From: Brevibacterium mcbrellneri ATCC 49030
Lineage (GTDB): Bacteria > Actinomycetota > Actinomycetes > Actinomycetales > Brevibacteriaceae
DNA length: 64,000 bases
Direction of reading: 5' to 3'
Assembly: GCF_000178455.1 (NCBI RefSeq)
Contig: NZ_ADNU01000032.1
Span: 24,168-88,167, forward strand
A program made the translations under genes and the position numbers. The notes below the pieces were generated by a model. The model worked only from the letters and a program-made list of their open reading frames with translations, was not told where the DNA came from and searched no databases. Shown one piece after another: positions 44,926-55,199 of the stretch (position 1 is its first letter; the number at the start of each line of letters is the position of its first letter).

Positions 44926-47483
44926 TGCGCGTATCTCTGGAATGGCTATCTGACTACGTTGACCTTTCCGCGTCACCGGACGCTCATGAGCTGGCCGCGC
45001 AGTTCGCGTCAATCGGTCTGGAAGAAGAAGACTTCTTTGGTCCCGAGGTGACCGGCCCGCTAGTGGTTGCCCGCGTCCTTTCGTTGGAAAAGGAAAAGCA
45101 CTCCAACGGTAAAACCATCAACTGGTGCAGCGTTGACGTAGGCGAGGACGAACCCCGCGGAATCGTGTGCGGTGCCCACAACTTTGTCGAAGGTGACCTG
45201 GTGGTCGCGTGCCTGCCCGGCGCAGTGCTCCCTGGAAACTTCGAAATCGCGGCCCGCAAAACCTACGGCCACGTCTCTGACGGCATGATCTGCTCGCTTC
45301 GTGAGTTGGGTCTGGGTGAAGACCACGACGGCATCATCGTGCTCAAAGACCTAGGGCTCACCGGTGAACCCGGTGACGACGCCATCAAACTCTTAGGCCT
45401 CGACCACACCACGCTCGACGTCAACGTCACCCCCGACCGTGGCTACCAACTGTCCATGCGGGGCATCGCACGCGAGTACGCGTTGCTGAAGAACCAAACC
45501 TTCAACGACCCCGCCAACATTGACGTCCCGGCACCGTCCCTGGACGGCTACCGTGTGGACCTCGAGGACACCGCGCCCATCCACGGCCAGCACGGTTGCT
45601 CACGTTTCACCGCCATGCGCGTGGACGGAATCGATGCACAGGGTTCAAGCCCGTACTGGATGCAAAAGCGCCTCCTGGAAGCCGGCATGCGACCACTGTC
45701 CCTGGTCGTCGACATCACTAACTACGTCATGCTTGAACTGGGCCAGCCCCTCCACGCCTATGACGCAGACAAGCTCGGCTCCAAAATTACGGTGCGTCGC
45801 GCCCGCGCCGGGGAGAAACTCACCACCCTGGACGACGTTGAGCGCAAACTCCACCCGGAAGACCTGCTCATCACCGACAACTACGCCGGAACCCCCGCCG
45901 GGGACCCTGAACAGGACTTCAACGAAGCCCATTACGGACAGCGCGTCATCGGACTGGCCGGCGTCATGGGCGGAGAAGCCACCGAGGTCAGCGAAACAAC
46001 CACCTCGGTCATCATTGAAGCCGCCCACTTCGACAAGGTGACGATCGCACGCACTGCGCGCCGCCACAAACTGCCCAGCGAAGCCGCCCGCCGCTTCGAA
46101 CGCGGAGTCGACCCACACCTGGGACCGGCCGCCGCCATGCGTTGCGCACAGCTGATCCACGAACTTGCCGGGGGCACCATTGCGCCCGAGATGACCGTCG
46201 TCGGATCTGTCCCGGAACCTACCGTGATCCCACTCCTCGCCGACGCTGCCGCCAAGCGCGTGGGTGTCGACTACACGAGTGAGCAGGTAGAGAACGCTCT
46301 CACCGCAGTGGGATGCAAGGTCGACCACGCGGTTGATGGGCAATCGACCCTGGCCGTGACAGTGCCCAGCTGGCGCCCGGACCTCACGGGGCCCGAGGAC
46401 CTCATCGAAGAAATTGCGCGCGTCAACGGCTACGACCAGATCCCTTCCGTAGCGCCCCAAGCGCCGGGCGGATCGGGCCTGACACACCGCCAAAAGGCTC
46501 TGCGCACAGTTTCGAACCTGTTGGCTCACGTGGGACTGACCGAAGTTCTCACCTACCCGTTCACAGCAGATACCCGTAGCGACGCGCTGCTCCTCGAAGC
46601 AGACGACCCACGTCGCACAATGGTGCGCCTGGCCAACCCCATGGCTGATGACCAGCCACTTCTGCGCTCCCACCTGCTCGCGACCCTGCCGGACGCGGTC
46701 AACAAGAACCTGGGACGCGGTTTCAAAGACGTATTCGTTTTTGAAACCGGTCTGGTCACGCAACCAGAAGCACAGGCGACCGCAACCGGCACATTCGCAC
46801 CCGGTTACCACCCAACCGAGGAAGAACTCGCGACCCTGCGTTCAGCCGTTCCACCGCAGCCACTCCACGCAGCGGCTGTCATGACCGGCAAGATCGAGCG
46901 CCTGGGAGTGTGGGGTAAGGGCCGTAACGTCGAAGCCACCGACGCAATCGACCTCGTCCACCGCATCGCAGGAGTCCTGGGCCTGACCCTGGACGTGCGC
47001 TCTTCCCAAACAGCACCATTCCACCCGGGCCGTTGCGCAGAGTTCACACTGGGCGACACCGTGGTGGGGCACGCGGGTGAACTCCACCCCAAGGCGATTG
47101 AAAACCTGGGGCTGCCCGCCCGCACGTGCGCCTTCGAAGTGGACCTCGACGTGCTCTTTGCGCACTCGCTGGAACGCGCGTGGGACGGTGCCCTGTCCAC
47201 CTACCCAGTTTCACGCCAAGACGTTGCACTCATCGTGGACGAATCGGTCCCTGCCGCAGACCTTGCGCGTGCTCTGCGCGAAGGTGCTGGGCCAGAACTC
47301 GAAGACCTGGACATCTTCGACCTGTACACGGGTGACCAAGTGGGCGAAGGCAAGAAGTCAATCGCATTCCGCATGACCTTCCGCGCCGCCGACCGCACTC
47401 TCACCGCAGACGAAGCCTCGGCTCTGCGCGTGAAGGCCACCGACAACGCCCACGCCAAGTTCGGCGTCGAGGTGCGCTCATGA
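44925..47483 (+). CDS. pheT: Phenylalanyl-tRNA synthetase beta subunit
   Basis: Partner of PheS, providing tRNA binding and editing. The 852-residue protein has an N-terminal OB-fold tRNA-binding domain (about 40-150), a B3/B4 editing domain (about 220-400), B5, a catalytic-like core and a C-terminal ferredoxin-fold anticodon-binding domain ending near 850. A conserved hallmark is GMICSLRELGLG. ATG 44925 overlaps the pheS stop. Overlaps the following SDR gene by ATGA. Confidence 0.97.
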
Positions 47484-48289
47484 CAATCGCGCTCATCACG
47501 GGAGGAACCCGCGGAATCGGCAACTACCTGGTCCGCGGATTCCTCACCGCTGGCCACCGCGTCATCTTCACGGCAACGGACGCCTCCAGGGCCAGCGCCC
47601 ACGCCGCGGAACTGGCCACAGAGCTGGGTATAGAGCACGGCGACCGCGTCCACGGGGAAGGCGTCGACGTTACCGACCCCAAAGCAATCGAAACCCTGCT
47701 CTCCCGGGTCCGTGAGGTTGAAGCGGAAACCGGGGACGACCTCGGCGTTCTTATTAACAACGCGGGCGTCATCGAAGCCCCCGAGGGCCCCGTGTGGGAC
47801 GTTCCACCGGAACAGCTGGAGCGCACCATCACCACCAACGTGCTGGGGCCGTTCTACATGATTCGCGCGTTTGCGCCGTACCTGCTGAGCAAGGCAGAAG
47901 CGCACAAGCCCGCCCGCATCATCGACATCAACTCCGGCTCAGGCTCGCACGGAACACCGCAGTATGCGGCATATTCGGCGTCTAAGGTCGCGCTGTTTAG
48001 GCTGGCAGACTCCGTCCATCACTACGGGTATGACAAGGGGCTGCGGATCTTCGAACTCGCCCCAGGTGTCATCCGCTCCGATATGACCACCTCCATGCCA
48101 GTCCACGACTGGCGCGGTGATGACGACTGGACCAAACCACAAGACGTCATCGACCTGGCACTGGGCTTCGTATCCGGGGAACTCGACTCGTTCTCCGGCC
48201 GGTTCGCTCGCGCCGGTCACGACACCGTGGAATCGCTCAAAGCCATGAACCTCACCGAGGACTACCGGCGCCTACGTCTCACCTTGTAG
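47480..48289 (+). CDS. Short-chain dehydrogenase/reductase
   Basis: NAD(P)-dependent oxidoreductase of 269 residues with Rossmann motif GGTRGIGNYLV (about 7-17), NNAGV and the catalytic Ser plus YSASK (about 161-171). The substrate is unknown; polyol, sugar or ketone reductases all look alike at this level. It is translationally coupled to pheT by an ATGA overlap, probably a positional arrangement only. Confidence 0.88.
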   Translation: MTIALITGGTRGIGNYLVRGFLTAGHRVIFTATDASRASAHAAELATELGIEHGDRVHGEGVDVTDPKAIETLLSRVREVEAETGDDLGVLINNAGVIEAPEGPVWDVPPEQLERTITTNVLGPFYMIRAFAPYLLSKAEAHKPARIIDINSGSGSHGTPQYAAYSASKVALFRLADSVHHYGYDKGLRIFELAPGVIRSDMTTSMPVHDWRGDDDWTKPQDVIDLALGFVSGELDSFSGRFARAGHDTVESLKAMNLTEDYRRLRLTL

Positions 48290-48319
48290 AGCGAGACTCA
48301 TAAAGGGGGAAGGATTCTC

Positions 48320-50302
48320 ATGCAAACGATTGTGTGGACCATACTCCTGGGACTACTCAATGCAGTAGTCGTGGGTGTCCTGGTCCGTCGCGTGGTATCC
48401 GTGGGAACGGGCGCACTTCGCAACACAATCGTGTCCTTGGTGATGGGCATGAGCCTGTGGCCTATCACGCTCCAAGCGTTCGAGATCCTGAAGATTTACG
48501 ATCACGGCAGTTTTCCCGGCCCCGAAATGGGCTTCGCCGCGATCATGGTGTTCCTGCTGCTTTTCGGCTGGTTCGTGGTCATCCAAATCACGCTTTTGCT
48601 GGGCATCGAAATCATCATCCCGTCCGGCTCCCTGACCAACGTGGTGCGTTCGCTCACCCGCATTCCCGTGCGATACCGGCGCATGCGCAGGCTCGCGCAA
48701 ATTCAACGCATCCTCATTCGGTTCGGGCTCGTGAGGTACCTGCGCCCGCGTGTCCCAAGCTTCCGCCTCAACATGCGTGAGATCGCAAAAACCACAGCCG
48801 AGGCCTTTGCTGCCGCCGGGGTGACGTTCGTGAAACTGGGGCAGTTCATCGCTACCCGCGCCGACGCCGTCCCCACTGTGTTCGTCGAAGAATTCTCCAA
48901 GCTCCAGTCGGACGTGCCCGCCGTCGACTTCGCTGAAGTGGAATCGGATCTGGAAGAAGAGTGGGGGAGGGGCGTCGATGAGGTTTTTGCGAGTTTCGAC
49001 CGCACCCCGCTTGCGGCCGCGTCCGTTGCGCAGGTGCACCGGGCTGTTATGCATGACGGGACCGAGGTCGTTGTTAAGGTCCAGCGTCCCAAGATTCGCG
49101 CTCAAGTCAGGGCAGACTCCGATATCGTCGTGACCCTGGCTACCCAGATTGAACGGATGGCCGGGTGGGCCCGCAAAATGGGGATCGTGCGCCTGGCGGA
49201 AAACTTCGTCGACGCGCTCAATGACGAACTGGACTACCGTGGCGAAGTCGGCAACATGAAGCTCCTCCGGGAATCCGCACTGGAGTCTGGCAGCACACTC
49301 ATGAGAATCCCACGCGTGTTCGAAGAGTTGTCTGGCCCCAACGTTATTGTCATGGAACATGTCCACGGCAAGGTCCTGTCAAAGGCAGGCCCCATCGTTA
49401 ACACCCTGTCCACGATTGCCCGCTACGAACTCGCTGAAGAGCTGTTCACGATGATCGCGCGCCAGGTTCTGGTCGACGGTGTGTTCCACTCAGACCTCCA
49501 CCCAGGAAACATCATCATCGAACCATCTGGCAGGGGCGGCCTCATCGACTTTGGGGCAGTGGGACGCATCGACCGGCGCGATCGCCAAGACATCGCAGTG
49601 CTCCTCATGGCGTTCGATTCGCAAAACTCCCGCGCGGCAACCCACGCAGTCCTCGACATGCTGGGCACCCCATCAGGCGTAGACGTACGTGTGCTGCAAC
49701 GTGACATCGGCGAGATCCTCATGTCCCTGTCGGGCAACGGCTCCGTGAGCTCCGCGATCGACGAAATGCTCGAATTCTTCCTCCGGGGTGGCTTCTCACT
49801 GCCCGGATCCATCGCTCAGGCCCTGCGCGCCCTGGCAACGCTCGAAAGCAGCATCGCTTACATCGACCCCGACATCAACATGTTGGACCTGGCACGGACT
49901 AAGGCCAGTGGAATCCTGCGCGAATCCCTGTCCCTGGAAACCGTGCGCAAAGACTCTGAGCTGTACGCCCTGACCACGTCATCCCTGGCCCTTGACCTGC
50001 CCGCGCAGGTCTCCCGCGTGGTACGTCACCTGGAAGACGGCAGCTTAGACATCGGCACCTCGGGCGTTGATCTCAGCGCGATCAAGGGTCTGGTCCGCAA
50101 CGTCGTCGACAAAGGCGTCCAAACCGTTTTGGCCACCGCACTGATCTTGGGTGGTGTGGTCATGATGAGCGCCGACTTTGGCCCACCCCTGACCCCAGAA
50201 CTGAAACTGTTCACCTACTTTGGTGCCTGGGTTCTGCTCACCGGATGCGTGCTGGGTGCGCTGGTCCTGGCGCCGTCCCTGCGCCACGAACCAGACACTT
50301 AA
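48320..50302 (+). CDS. ABC1/UbiB family atypical kinase, membrane-bound
   Basis: The 660-residue protein has three N-terminal transmembrane segments (about 2-25, 35-55, 75-95), an ABC1/UbiB kinase-like domain and two C-terminal membrane segments (about 600-655). The family KxGQ motif is in FVKLGQFIATR (about 171-181). EVVVKVQRP carries the ATP-site lysine, and HSDLHPGNI is the catalytic-loop equivalent. UbiB homologues support quinone or lipid metabolism; actinobacteria make menaquinone, so a link to that is possible but unproven. GGGGGA precedes ATG. Confidence 0.88.
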   Translation: MQTIVWTILLGLLNAVVVGVLVRRVVSVGTGALRNTIVSLVMGMSLWPITLQAFEILKIYDHGSFPGPEMGFAAIMVFLLLFGWFVVIQITLLLGIEIIIPSGSLTNVVRSLTRIPVRYRRMRRLAQIQRILIRFGLVRYLRPRVPSFRLNMREIAKTTAEAFAAAGVTFVKLGQFIATRADAVPTVFVEEFSKLQSDVPAVDFAEVESDLEEEWGRGVDEVFASFDRTPLAAASVAQVHRAVMHDGTEVVVKVQRPKIRAQVRADSDIVVTLATQIERMAGWARKMGIVRLAENFVDALNDELDYRGEVGNMKLLRESALESGSTLMRIPRVFEELSGPNVIVMEHVHGKVLSKAGPIVNTLSTIARYELAEELFTMIARQVLVDGVFHSDLHPGNIIIEPSGRGGLIDFGAVGRIDRRDRQDIAVLLMAFDSQNSRAATHAVLDMLGTPSGVDVRVLQRDIGEILMSLSGNGSVSSAIDEMLEFFLRGGFSLPGSIAQALRALATLESSIAYIDPDINMLDLARTKASGILRESLSLETVRKDSELYALTTSSLALDLPAQVSRVVRHLEDGSLDIGTSGVDLSAIKGLVRNVVDKGVQTVLATALILGGVVMMSADFGPPLTPELKLFTYFGAWVLLTGCVLGALVLAPSLRHEPDT

Positions 50303-51909
50303 CCGGCCGTGGTGTAACGCTTCGCGTCAATGTGGATGAGCTGCAGACCGCCAGCTTCTACCGCATTGGCCACCGCGTCTTTCAGCTGCCCGAGGTCGTC
50401 CACTGCCACGCCGTGCCCTCCGCTGGCCGCGGCCATGAGTGGCCAGTCAGGCTGGGTGAGTTCCACACCGACAGGATCAATGCCGGCAGAGATTTCGTTG
50501 GCACGGATTTCTCCGTAACCTCCGTTGTCCACCACGATCACGGTGAGGTCTTCGCCCTGTTCCACCACTGTGATGAGTTCTTGCAGACTGAACATGAGCG
50601 CCCCGTCACCCACAACTGCGAACGTGGGCCGGTCCGGTGCACCGATCCGCGCTCCCAGGGCAGCAGGCAGGCCGTAACCCAGAGTCGCATATGTGGCCAT
50701 ATACGGAGTCGAGTTAGGGGTTGACACTTTGATCGCGTTGAGCAGACCCAAATAACAGATCTGAGACGAGTCCGTGGACACGATCGCGTCGTGCGGAAGC
50801 GCAGCAACAATGTCTTCGGCGATCAGCGTGCTTTCCCGCGACGTCTCCAGACCTTCAGCGCGTGCAGCCTCCAAAGCCCCTGCGACACCTGCCCGGAAAT
50901 CACCTGCCTGGCTCGCAACGTCAAGGCCGTCAAGAAGCGCACTCAACGTGGCCTTCGCGTCACCGACAAGGCCAATGTCAGCCGTGAGATTCTTGTTGAC
51001 CTGCCCTTCTGCAAGATCAATGCGCACCACGGTTCCCGTGGCTTCCAGGCGTTCCACCCACAGCTCCGCTTCGCCGAGTTTCGAGCCCACAACCAGCAGA
51101 ACATCGGCCGTGCGCGCGTACTCGCGTACTTCAGTAAACCGCAGGTTCGCACCCAAGGACAGCGGGTGGTGCTCATCCACAACACCCTTTGCGTTGAGCG
51201 TGGTCACGATCGGTGCGCCCAGCGTGTCGACCAATTCGCGCAGTTCCTCTGCAGCACCTCGGGACCCGCCACCGGCCACAATCACGGGGCGCGACGCACC
51301 GCGCAAAGCCGCACGCGCCTGCTCTAACAGGGCTTCATCCGTGCACCTCGGACGCTGGTACGTGCGCGCCTCAAGGTCAAGCGAGTCCGCCTCGACCTGC
51401 TGTTCCAAAACATCGAGCGGCACCTCAATGTACGTGGGGCGCGGACGAGCCGTGGCAAAGCGCTCAAACGCCGCGTGAACCGCCTCCACCGCTTCGCTTG
51501 CGCTGGTCGCCCTCACCGCGGTTTCGACGATCGCGGCTGCAGCGCTGAACTGGTCCTTGGTTTCGTGCAACGTGCCCTTGTCCGCGAACTCCGCCCCCTG
51601 CTCGGGTCCGGGTGCCAGAATGAGCATGGGGCGGGATTCGCAGAATGACGTGGCAGCCGCAGACAGTGCGTTAAGGAGCCCCGGTCCCGAGGTGGTAATG
51701 ACCACCCCCGGAAGTCCCGTTTGGAGGGACCAACCGTCAGAACCGTAACCGGCGCCTTGTTCGTGACGGGTGGTCACTACTCGCGTTCCCAAGTCCTTAA
51801 GCGACCGGTAGAACTCCAAATTGTGGGTTCCTGGGATGCCGAAAACGGTGTCGACACCGTAGTTACGAATCGCCGTTAGAACTGCACCGCCTGTGCTGAG
51901 TGTGCTCAC
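50299..51909 (-). CDS. Thiamine-pyrophosphate-dependent enzyme, acetolactate synthase-like
   Basis: The 536-residue three-domain TPP enzyme. The catalytic Glu is in TRHEQGAGYGSDG (about 47), the middle domain has VIVAGGGSRG, and the TPP/Mg motif is GDGALMFSLQEL...DNGGYGE (about 430-462). The opening YGVDTVFGIPGTHNLEFYRSL resembles 2-oxo acid decarboxylases such as the AruI type of arginine catabolism as much as acetolactate synthase. No small regulatory subunit (ilvH) is adjacent, which argues against biosynthetic IlvB. It ends in a 4-base convergent overlap with the ABC1 gene. The substrate is not decided. Confidence 0.85.
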   Translation of the reverse strand: MSTLSTGGAVLTAIRNYGVDTVFGIPGTHNLEFYRSLKDLGTRVVTTRHEQGAGYGSDGWSLQTGLPGVVITTSGPGLLNALSAAATSFCESRPMLILAPGPEQGAEFADKGTLHETKDQFSAAAAIVETAVRATSASEAVEAVHAAFERFATARPRPTYIEVPLDVLEQQVEADSLDLEARTYQRPRCTDEALLEQARAALRGASRPVIVAGGGSRGAAEELRELVDTLGAPIVTTLNAKGVVDEHHPLSLGANLRFTEVREYARTADVLLVVGSKLGEAELWVERLEATGTVVRIDLAEGQVNKNLTADIGLVGDAKATLSALLDGLDVASQAGDFRAGVAGALEAARAEGLETSRESTLIAEDIVAALPHDAIVSTDSSQICYLGLLNAIKVSTPNSTPYMATYATLGYGLPAALGARIGAPDRPTFAVVGDGALMFSLQELITVVEQGEDLTVIVVDNGGYGEIRANEISAGIDPVGVELTQPDWPLMAAASGGHGVAVDDLGQLKDAVANAVEAGGLQLIHIDAKRYTTAG

Positions 51910-51934
51910 GTACTCTCTCCTTTGAGTGTTTTCT

Positions 51935-52906
51935 CTACGCCTTCAAGACCACTTTTCCAGTGGTTTTCCGCCCTTCCAATGCGCGGTGAGCATCAGCGGC
52001 TTCTTCGAGTGGGAAGGTTGCTCCCACCCGGAACTTCAACCAGCCTTCCTTGAGCCCGGTGAAAAGATCCTCGCTACGTTCGCGCAGCTCTTCAGGTGTG
52101 CGCACAAACCACTGCAGCGACGGACGAGACAAGAAGACGCCACCCGCGCTGTTGAGGCGTTGCACGTCAAATGGTGGAACCTGACCACTTGCGCCACCAA
52201 ACACAACAAGTGAACCGCGCACACGCAGCGAGTCCAGGGACGCGTCGAACGTGTCCTTGCCCACGCCATCGTAGACCACGTGAACACCTTCACCGTCGGT
52301 GAGGTCACGGACGGTCTGTGCGATGTCAACACCTTCGCCGTACAGGAATACGTGCTGGGCTCCGGCTTCGCGGGCAAGCTGCGCCTTCTCTTCAGTGCTC
52401 ACGGTGCCAATAACTGTTCCGCCCATGTGCGTAATGAGCTGGGTCAGCAACAGCCCCACGCCTCCGGCAGCCGCGTGAACGAGTGCTGTCTGGCCAGGTT
52501 CAATGCGGTGTGAACCCGTGACCAGATAGTGCGCGGTGAGTCCCTGCAAAAGAATCGCAGCCGCAGTGTCAAAGTCGATGTCTTCTGGGACAGGGACCAA
52601 CATGTCTGCCTTGACTGCAACTTTTTGCGCATATGAACCAAAAGCGTCGTGCCACGCGACCCGGTCTCCAACCTGGACGCTTGTGACGCCTTCGCCCACC
52701 TGGCTCACCACACCTGCTCCTTCGGTGCCCGGAATGTGTGGGAACTGCATGGGGTAGACACCGCTACGACGGTAGGTGTCGATGAAGTTGATGCCGGTGG
52801 CTTTCACGTCGACAAGGACTTCGCCTTCGCCCGGGGTGGGGTCGTCTACTTCGACGTACTCCAGGACTTCTGGTCCTCCTGCGCGCTGTGCCTGTACCGC
52901 GTACAT
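51935..52906 (-). CDS. NADPH:quinone oxidoreductase, zeta-crystallin type
   Basis: Zinc-free medium-chain dehydrogenase of 323 residues. It shows the quinone-reductase opening YVEVDDPTPGEGEVLV, GVYPMQFPHIPGTEGAGVV (about 51-69), the nucleotide-binding AAAGGVGLLLTQL (about 146-158) and lacks structural zinc cysteines. GGAGG lies before ATG. It lies 25 bp upstream of the TPP-enzyme gene on the same strand, so they may be co-transcribed, and it is divergent from argC. Confidence 0.91.
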   Translation of the reverse strand: MYAVQAQRAGGPEVLEYVEVDDPTPGEGEVLVDVKATGINFIDTYRRSGVYPMQFPHIPGTEGAGVVSQVGEGVTSVQVGDRVAWHDAFGSYAQKVAVKADMLVPVPEDIDFDTAAAILLQGLTAHYLVTGSHRIEPGQTALVHAAAGGVGLLLTQLITHMGGTVIGTVSTEEKAQLAREAGAQHVFLYGEGVDIAQTVRDLTDGEGVHVVYDGVGKDTFDASLDSLRVRGSLVVFGGASGQVPPFDVQRLNSAGGVFLSRPSLQWFVRTPEELRERSEDLFTGLKEGWLKFRVGATFPLEEAADAHRALEGRKTTGKVVLKA

Positions 52907-52927
52907 GTTCCTCCATTCCAGCCCACA

Positions 52928-52961
52928 TGAATAAAATTCGGCTGTGATGTATAGTTATTCA
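52928..52961. promoter_or_regulatory. ARG boxes (ArgR operator) before argC
   Basis: TGTATAGTTATTCA (52948-52961) matches the TGAAT-N4-ATTCA ARG-box consensus with one mismatch, and TGAATAAAATTC (52928-52939) is a shortened copy one to two helical turns away. They sit in the 56-bp divergent gap immediately before the argC start. ArgR encoded in the same operon should repress it when arginine is plentiful. Confidence 0.75.
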
Positions 52962-52962
52962 T

Positions 52963-54030
52963 ATGAAGACTTATTCCGTCGCCGTCTCCGGTGCGACCGG
53001 GTATGCCGGTGGCGAAATGCTGAGACTGCTTTCGGCACACCCATGTGCAAACGTAACAACAGTCTGTGGTCATTCTACTGCCGGTTCACTCCTTGGAAGC
53101 CACCAGCCCCACCTGCGCGACTACGCGCATATGGTGATCCAGCCATCGACCGCTCAGGTGCTTGCCGGCCATGACGTCGTTGTTCTGGCACTCCCGCACG
53201 GGGCCAGCGGGAAAATCGCTGCTGAGCTGGGAAAACTCTCACCAGACACCCTCATCCTGGACCTTGCTGCGGACCACCGTCTCGAGCTAGCTGAAGCCTG
53301 GGAGGCGTACTACAAGTCCGAACACCAAGGAACCTGGACGTACGGTCTCCCTGAACTTCTCCGCGCCCAAGGGCCCACCCAGCGTGAACTCCTTACCCAG
53401 GCCCGCCGGATCGCGGTCCCCGGCTGTAACGTCACAGCAATCACGCTAGCCATACAACCACTGGTCAAAGCCGGTCTCATCGACCACACGGCCCTCACCG
53501 CGGTTCTGGCCAACGGAGTCTCCGGGGCAGGAAAAGCCCTCAAGCCACACCTGCTGGCCGGCGAAATCCTGGGCAACGCGAGCCCCTACGCGGTAGGTGG
53601 CGCCCACCGCCACATTCCCGAAATTGAACAGAACCTCGCCCACGTGATTGGCGAAGACGTCGCGCAATCCACCACGCGCATCACGTTCACCCCAACACTG
53701 GTACCCATGGCCCGCGGGATCCTGGCAACCGTGTCCGCGCCCACCCACGCCTCGGCAAGCCAGATCAGCGAAGCCCTGGCCAAGGCATATGAAGCCGAAC
53801 CCTTCGTGACCGTCCTGCCTCACGATCAGTGGCCAACCACCTCGGCCACGGCAGGCGCCCACACCGCGCACCTCCAGGCGGCAGTGGACGAACGCGCAGG
53901 AACCGCAGTCGTCGTGTGCGCGCTCGACAACCTGGTCCGCGGCACAGCAGGGCAGGCGATCCAAAGCATGAACCTGGCATTGGGCCTGGACGAAACAACC
54001 GGCCTCACACAGCAAGGAGTGGCACCGTGA
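52963..54030 (+). CDS. argC: N-acetyl-gamma-glutamyl-phosphate reductase
   Basis: NADPH-dependent reduction of N-acetylglutamyl phosphate to the semialdehyde, third step of arginine synthesis. The 355-residue protein has Rossmann VSGATGYAGGEMLRLL (about 5-20) and the catalytic Cys in RIAVPGCNVTA (about 147-157). It heads the operon behind ARG boxes. The GTGA overlap with argJ shows coupling. No strong ribosome site is visible, and the start is placed by the conserved N-terminus. Confidence 0.96.
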   Translation: MKTYSVAVSGATGYAGGEMLRLLSAHPCANVTTVCGHSTAGSLLGSHQPHLRDYAHMVIQPSTAQVLAGHDVVVLALPHGASGKIAAELGKLSPDTLILDLAADHRLELAEAWEAYYKSEHQGTWTYGLPELLRAQGPTQRELLTQARRIAVPGCNVTAITLAIQPLVKAGLIDHTALTAVLANGVSGAGKALKPHLLAGEILGNASPYAVGGAHRHIPEIEQNLAHVIGEDVAQSTTRITFTPTLVPMARGILATVSAPTHASASQISEALAKAYEAEPFVTVLPHDQWPTTSATAGAHTAHLQAAVDERAGTAVVVCALDNLVRGTAGQAIQSMNLALGLDETTGLTQQGVAP

Positions 54031-55199
54031 CCGTAACTTCACCACGCGGATTCCGCGCATCCGGAGTCACCGCAGGACTCAAACCCAGTGGTCAGCCAGA
54101 TCTGGCTCTCGTCGTCAACGACGGCCCCCAGCACGCAGTGGCCGCGGTGTACACGTCCAACCGGTGCAAGGCTAACCCGGTTCTGTTCTCCCAGAAAGTC
54201 ACCGCAGGTGGCGGGGCACGCGCCGTAGTCCTCAACTCCGGGGGCGCCAACTGCTTCACCGGCCAGTTCGGGTATGAAACCACTGAGATGACCGCCGCCG
54301 AGGTCGCTGCCGGCCTGACAGCGACCGGCAACGAACCCGTGACGGCCAGCGATATCGTCGTCTGTTCAACCGGCCTGATTGGGGTGGGGGACCAGACGTG
54401 GCGCGACACGTTGCTGGGTGGAATCACGCCCGCGATCAACGCGCTGAGTGCAACCGGGGGAGAAGACGCCGCCCGGGCAATCATGACCACCGACACCGTT
54501 CCCAAGAACGTCGAAGTGTCCGTGGGAGACTGCACTATCGGTGGAATCGCAAAGGGTGCTGGAATGCTGGCGCCTGCGCTCGCCACCATGCTCGTGGTCC
54601 TCACCACCGACGCTCAACTGACACCTGAAGAACTCGACACCGCACTGCGTCACGCAACCGCCCGCAGCTTCGACAGGCTCGACTCCGACGCGTGCATGTC
54701 CACCAACGACACCGTGGTCCTCATGAGCTCCGGGGCCAGCGGTGTCCACCCTGATCTGGACGCATTCACGCAGGCACTTACCGAGGCCTGCCAAGATCTG
54801 GCCCGCCAACTCATGAGCGACGCGGAAGGTGCCGCGCACAACATCGCGATTACCACCTCGGGAGCGGCCAGCGAATCCGACGCCGTGGAAGTCTCCCGGG
54901 CCGTGTCCCGCTCGAACCTGTTCAAAACCGCCATCTTCGGTGAGGACCCCAACTGGGGACGGATCGTGGCGCAGGTGGGAACCACCTCGGCCGAATTCGA
55001 CCCAGCCAACATCGACGTGACGGTCAACGGAGTTCCCGTCTGCGTGGCATCCGGCCCGCACGCCGACCCCGAAACCGTCGTGTTCACCCGTGACGTGACC
55101 GTGGACATCAACCTCAACGCAGGCGACCACCGGGCCACCGTGTGGACCAACGACCTCACCCACCAGTACGTCGAAGAGAACAGCGCATACTCGTCATGA
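54027..55199 (+). CDS. argJ: Glutamate N-acetyltransferase / ornithine acetyltransferase
   Basis: Recycles the acetyl group from N-acetylornithine to glutamate and, if bifunctional, also acetylates glutamate from acetyl-CoA. It has 390 residues from GTG 54027. Self-cleavage occurs before the Thr nucleophile in KGAGMLAPALATMLV (about 175-189), yielding alpha and beta chains. NPNWGRI-like EDPNWGRI is near 310. No separate argA or argE is seen in the operon, consistent with the cyclic pathway. Confidence 0.96.
   Translation: MTVTSPRGFRASGVTAGLKPSGQPDLALVVNDGPQHAVAAVYTSNRCKANPVLFSQKVTAGGGARAVVLNSGGANCFTGQFGYETTEMTAAEVAAGLTATGNEPVTASDIVVCSTGLIGVGDQTWRDTLLGGITPAINALSATGGEDAARAIMTTDTVPKNVEVSVGDCTIGGIAKGAGMLAPALATMLVVLTTDAQLTPEELDTALRHATARSFDRLDSDACMSTNDTVVLMSSGASGVHPDLDAFTQALTEACQDLARQLMSDAEGAAHNIAITTSGAASESDAVEVSRAVSRSNLFKTAIFGEDPNWGRIVAQVGTTSAEFDPANIDVTVNGVPVCVASGPHADPETVVFTRDVTVDINLNAGDHRATVWTNDLTHQYVEENSAYSS

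Noticed and set aside
45645..46811. 388-residue minus-strand frame opposite pheT
   Set aside because: Antisense shadow of a conserved synthetase gene, without start context or recognisable motifs.
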